Shown here: one piece after another, positions 4,836 to 5,702 of the stretch
Numbering within the stretch: the stretch's first letter is position 1
How the letters are laid out: each line of letters begins with the position of its first letter
DNA from: Promethearchaeota archaeon
Lineage (GTDB): Archaea; Asgardarchaeota; Lokiarchaeia; Sigyniarchaeales; SOKP01
Assembly: GCA_019058135.1 (NCBI GenBank)
Contig: JAHLWE010000415.1
Location: 1 to 5,702, forward strand
Reading direction: 5' to 3'
DNA length: 5,702 bases
Notes under the pieces: model-generated
Databases searched by the model: none
What the model was told of the DNA's origin: nothing
What the model saw: only the letters and a program-made list of their open reading frames with translations
Translations under genes and position numbers: made by a program

Positions 4836-5702
4836 CTACTCCGACATTATCCGCACCTTAATTATTCATTATATCTAATTTTTTTTAAGCTTCGAGAAAT
4901 GTTTCAACTAATACATCCTGATTATCTTGTAATGTCCACGGTTGGTTTTTTTTACTTTTTTTTTGCTGTTTTTTAAGATACGCACGGTTTATTTTCCACG
5001 AATTGTAAAGAAGCATCCTAACCAGCAAGTCCAAATATCTGGTATTGTCGTATTTTGATTTCCAGCGCCTACCCATCCGATTTAAGTCGCTAAACCCCGT
5101 TTCGATATTCCATCTTTTTCTATATAATCGAGAAGTGCGGGACGCCCAAGAGCTTGTCTGTCCTCTAGGTTTTTGGGTGGTCATTATGGCATAAATTAGC
5201 TTTGTAGCATCGTCAAGGGAAATTTTACCGTTCTGAAAGTCTCGTTTCACCTCTATCAAAGAATGCCCCTTTTTTGCGTTTAAAATCAAATATACATTTT
5301 GAGAAAATTGATCCTTCCCTCCAGGAGCGCTTGAAAAAGTATATCTTCTTATCCTCTTCCCCGTTCCTTCTATGTATTCTTCAATCATTTTTTTAATTCT
5401 TTTATACGACTTTGCCGGCATTAATACATCGCTTTTCATTGCCTTTATCTCATCTAAAAGTTCAGCTTGATAAAATTCTCTATCAAACATGCCAAATTTA
5501 ACCTCAAAGCCAAACTCACGTAAATTCTCAATAATTTCTATTATGACGGGTACTTTAGAGTGCCCTTTTGCCGATTCGGCCCTTTAATCAGTTTATCGTC
5601 CCGTTTTCCGTTGTATGGGTGTGAGGGGAAAGCAATTATGACTTTTTCTTTTTTAGAGATCATATCTAATTCTAAAGCCTCTTTTAATTGATAAAATAGA
5701 CA
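4836..5702 (-). mobile_element. IS4-like insertion sequence, partial
   Basis: The transposase gene marks an insertion sequence that continues beyond the right edge. Its left boundary is not certain. A GC-richer island at 4836-4857, reading GGTGCGGATAATGTCGGAG on the minus strand, stands out between long T/AT tracts just past the transposase stop and is the best candidate for the terminal inverted repeat. The partner end and any target duplication are outside the window. Confidence 0.5.
4885..5702 (-). pseudogene. IS4-like DDE transposase, partial, with a frame change
   Basis: The 3' part of a transposase gene is read leftward. From the right edge one frame encodes about 40 residues (EALELDMISKKEK, then KRDDKLIKG) and runs to a stop at 5541-5543. 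The frame shifted by -1 is open from 5583 to 4885. It carries EFGFEVKFGMFDREFY, with the second catalytic Asp at 5482-5484, and YRKRWNIETGF, the Y-x2-R-x3-E signature of IS4-type transposases, with the catalytic Glu at 5101-5103. The conserved protein therefore spans both frames, and the ATG at 5490, which lies inside the DREFY motif, is not a true start. Where the first catalytic Asp is expected, the sequence reads AFPSHPY, with Pro. Either the copy is decayed by a one-base deletion (for example in GGG at 5580-5582) or the frame change is programmed. The Lys-rich C-terminus is otherwise intact. Confidence 0.7.

Noticed and set aside
4885..5490. A complete 201-residue transposase starting at the ATG at 5490
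   Set aside because: Homologous-looking sequence continues in frame upstream of the ATG to 5583 and then in the -1 frame. The ATG falls within the conserved DREFY motif region.

Overview
The window is AT-rich (roughly 30% GC by eye) and looks archaeal. Start contexts mix short Shine-Dalgarno sequences with apparently leaderless starts, TATA-box-like elements lie about 25 bases upstream of two start codons, and oligo-T tracts follow genes where a terminator would be expected. The Lys- and Ile-rich proteins would fit a lineage such as the Asgard archaea, but no marker gene here settles the taxonomy.

Layout from left to right. The 3' end of an unrecognised rightward gene (1-131) overlaps the TTG start of an M14-type zinc carboxypeptidase-like gene (124-1296). 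That gene meets, tail to tail with an 11-base overlap, a leftward membrane-anchored alpha/beta hydrolase (1286-2284). Upstream of the hydrolase on the same strand are a small acidic protein with a C-terminal four-cysteine cluster (2413-2712) and a PLP-dependent enzyme of the ACC deaminase/D-cysteine desulfhydrase family (2804-4081). The PLP enzyme carries an unusual C-terminal tail made of two near-identical Cys/Trp motifs. A 207-base intergenic region with divergent promoter candidates separates it from a rightward four-helix membrane protein (4289-4735). The right end (4885-5702) is the 3' part of an IS4-like DDE transposase read leftward. Its reading frame changes by -1 near 5540-5583, and the element runs off the window.

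The genes do not form an obvious single pathway. The PLP enzyme and the small acidic protein may be co-transcribed: they are 91 bases apart with no strong T-tract between them, and both end in cysteine clusters, so a functional link is possible but unproven. The observations most worth following are the tandem Cys/Trp tail on the PLP enzyme, the Gln at the expected zinc-ligand position of the M14 protein, and the transposase frame change, which coincides with an in-phase slippery heptamer. I saw no CRISPR array, tRNA or rRNA, and no stretch longer than 300 bases without a gene.
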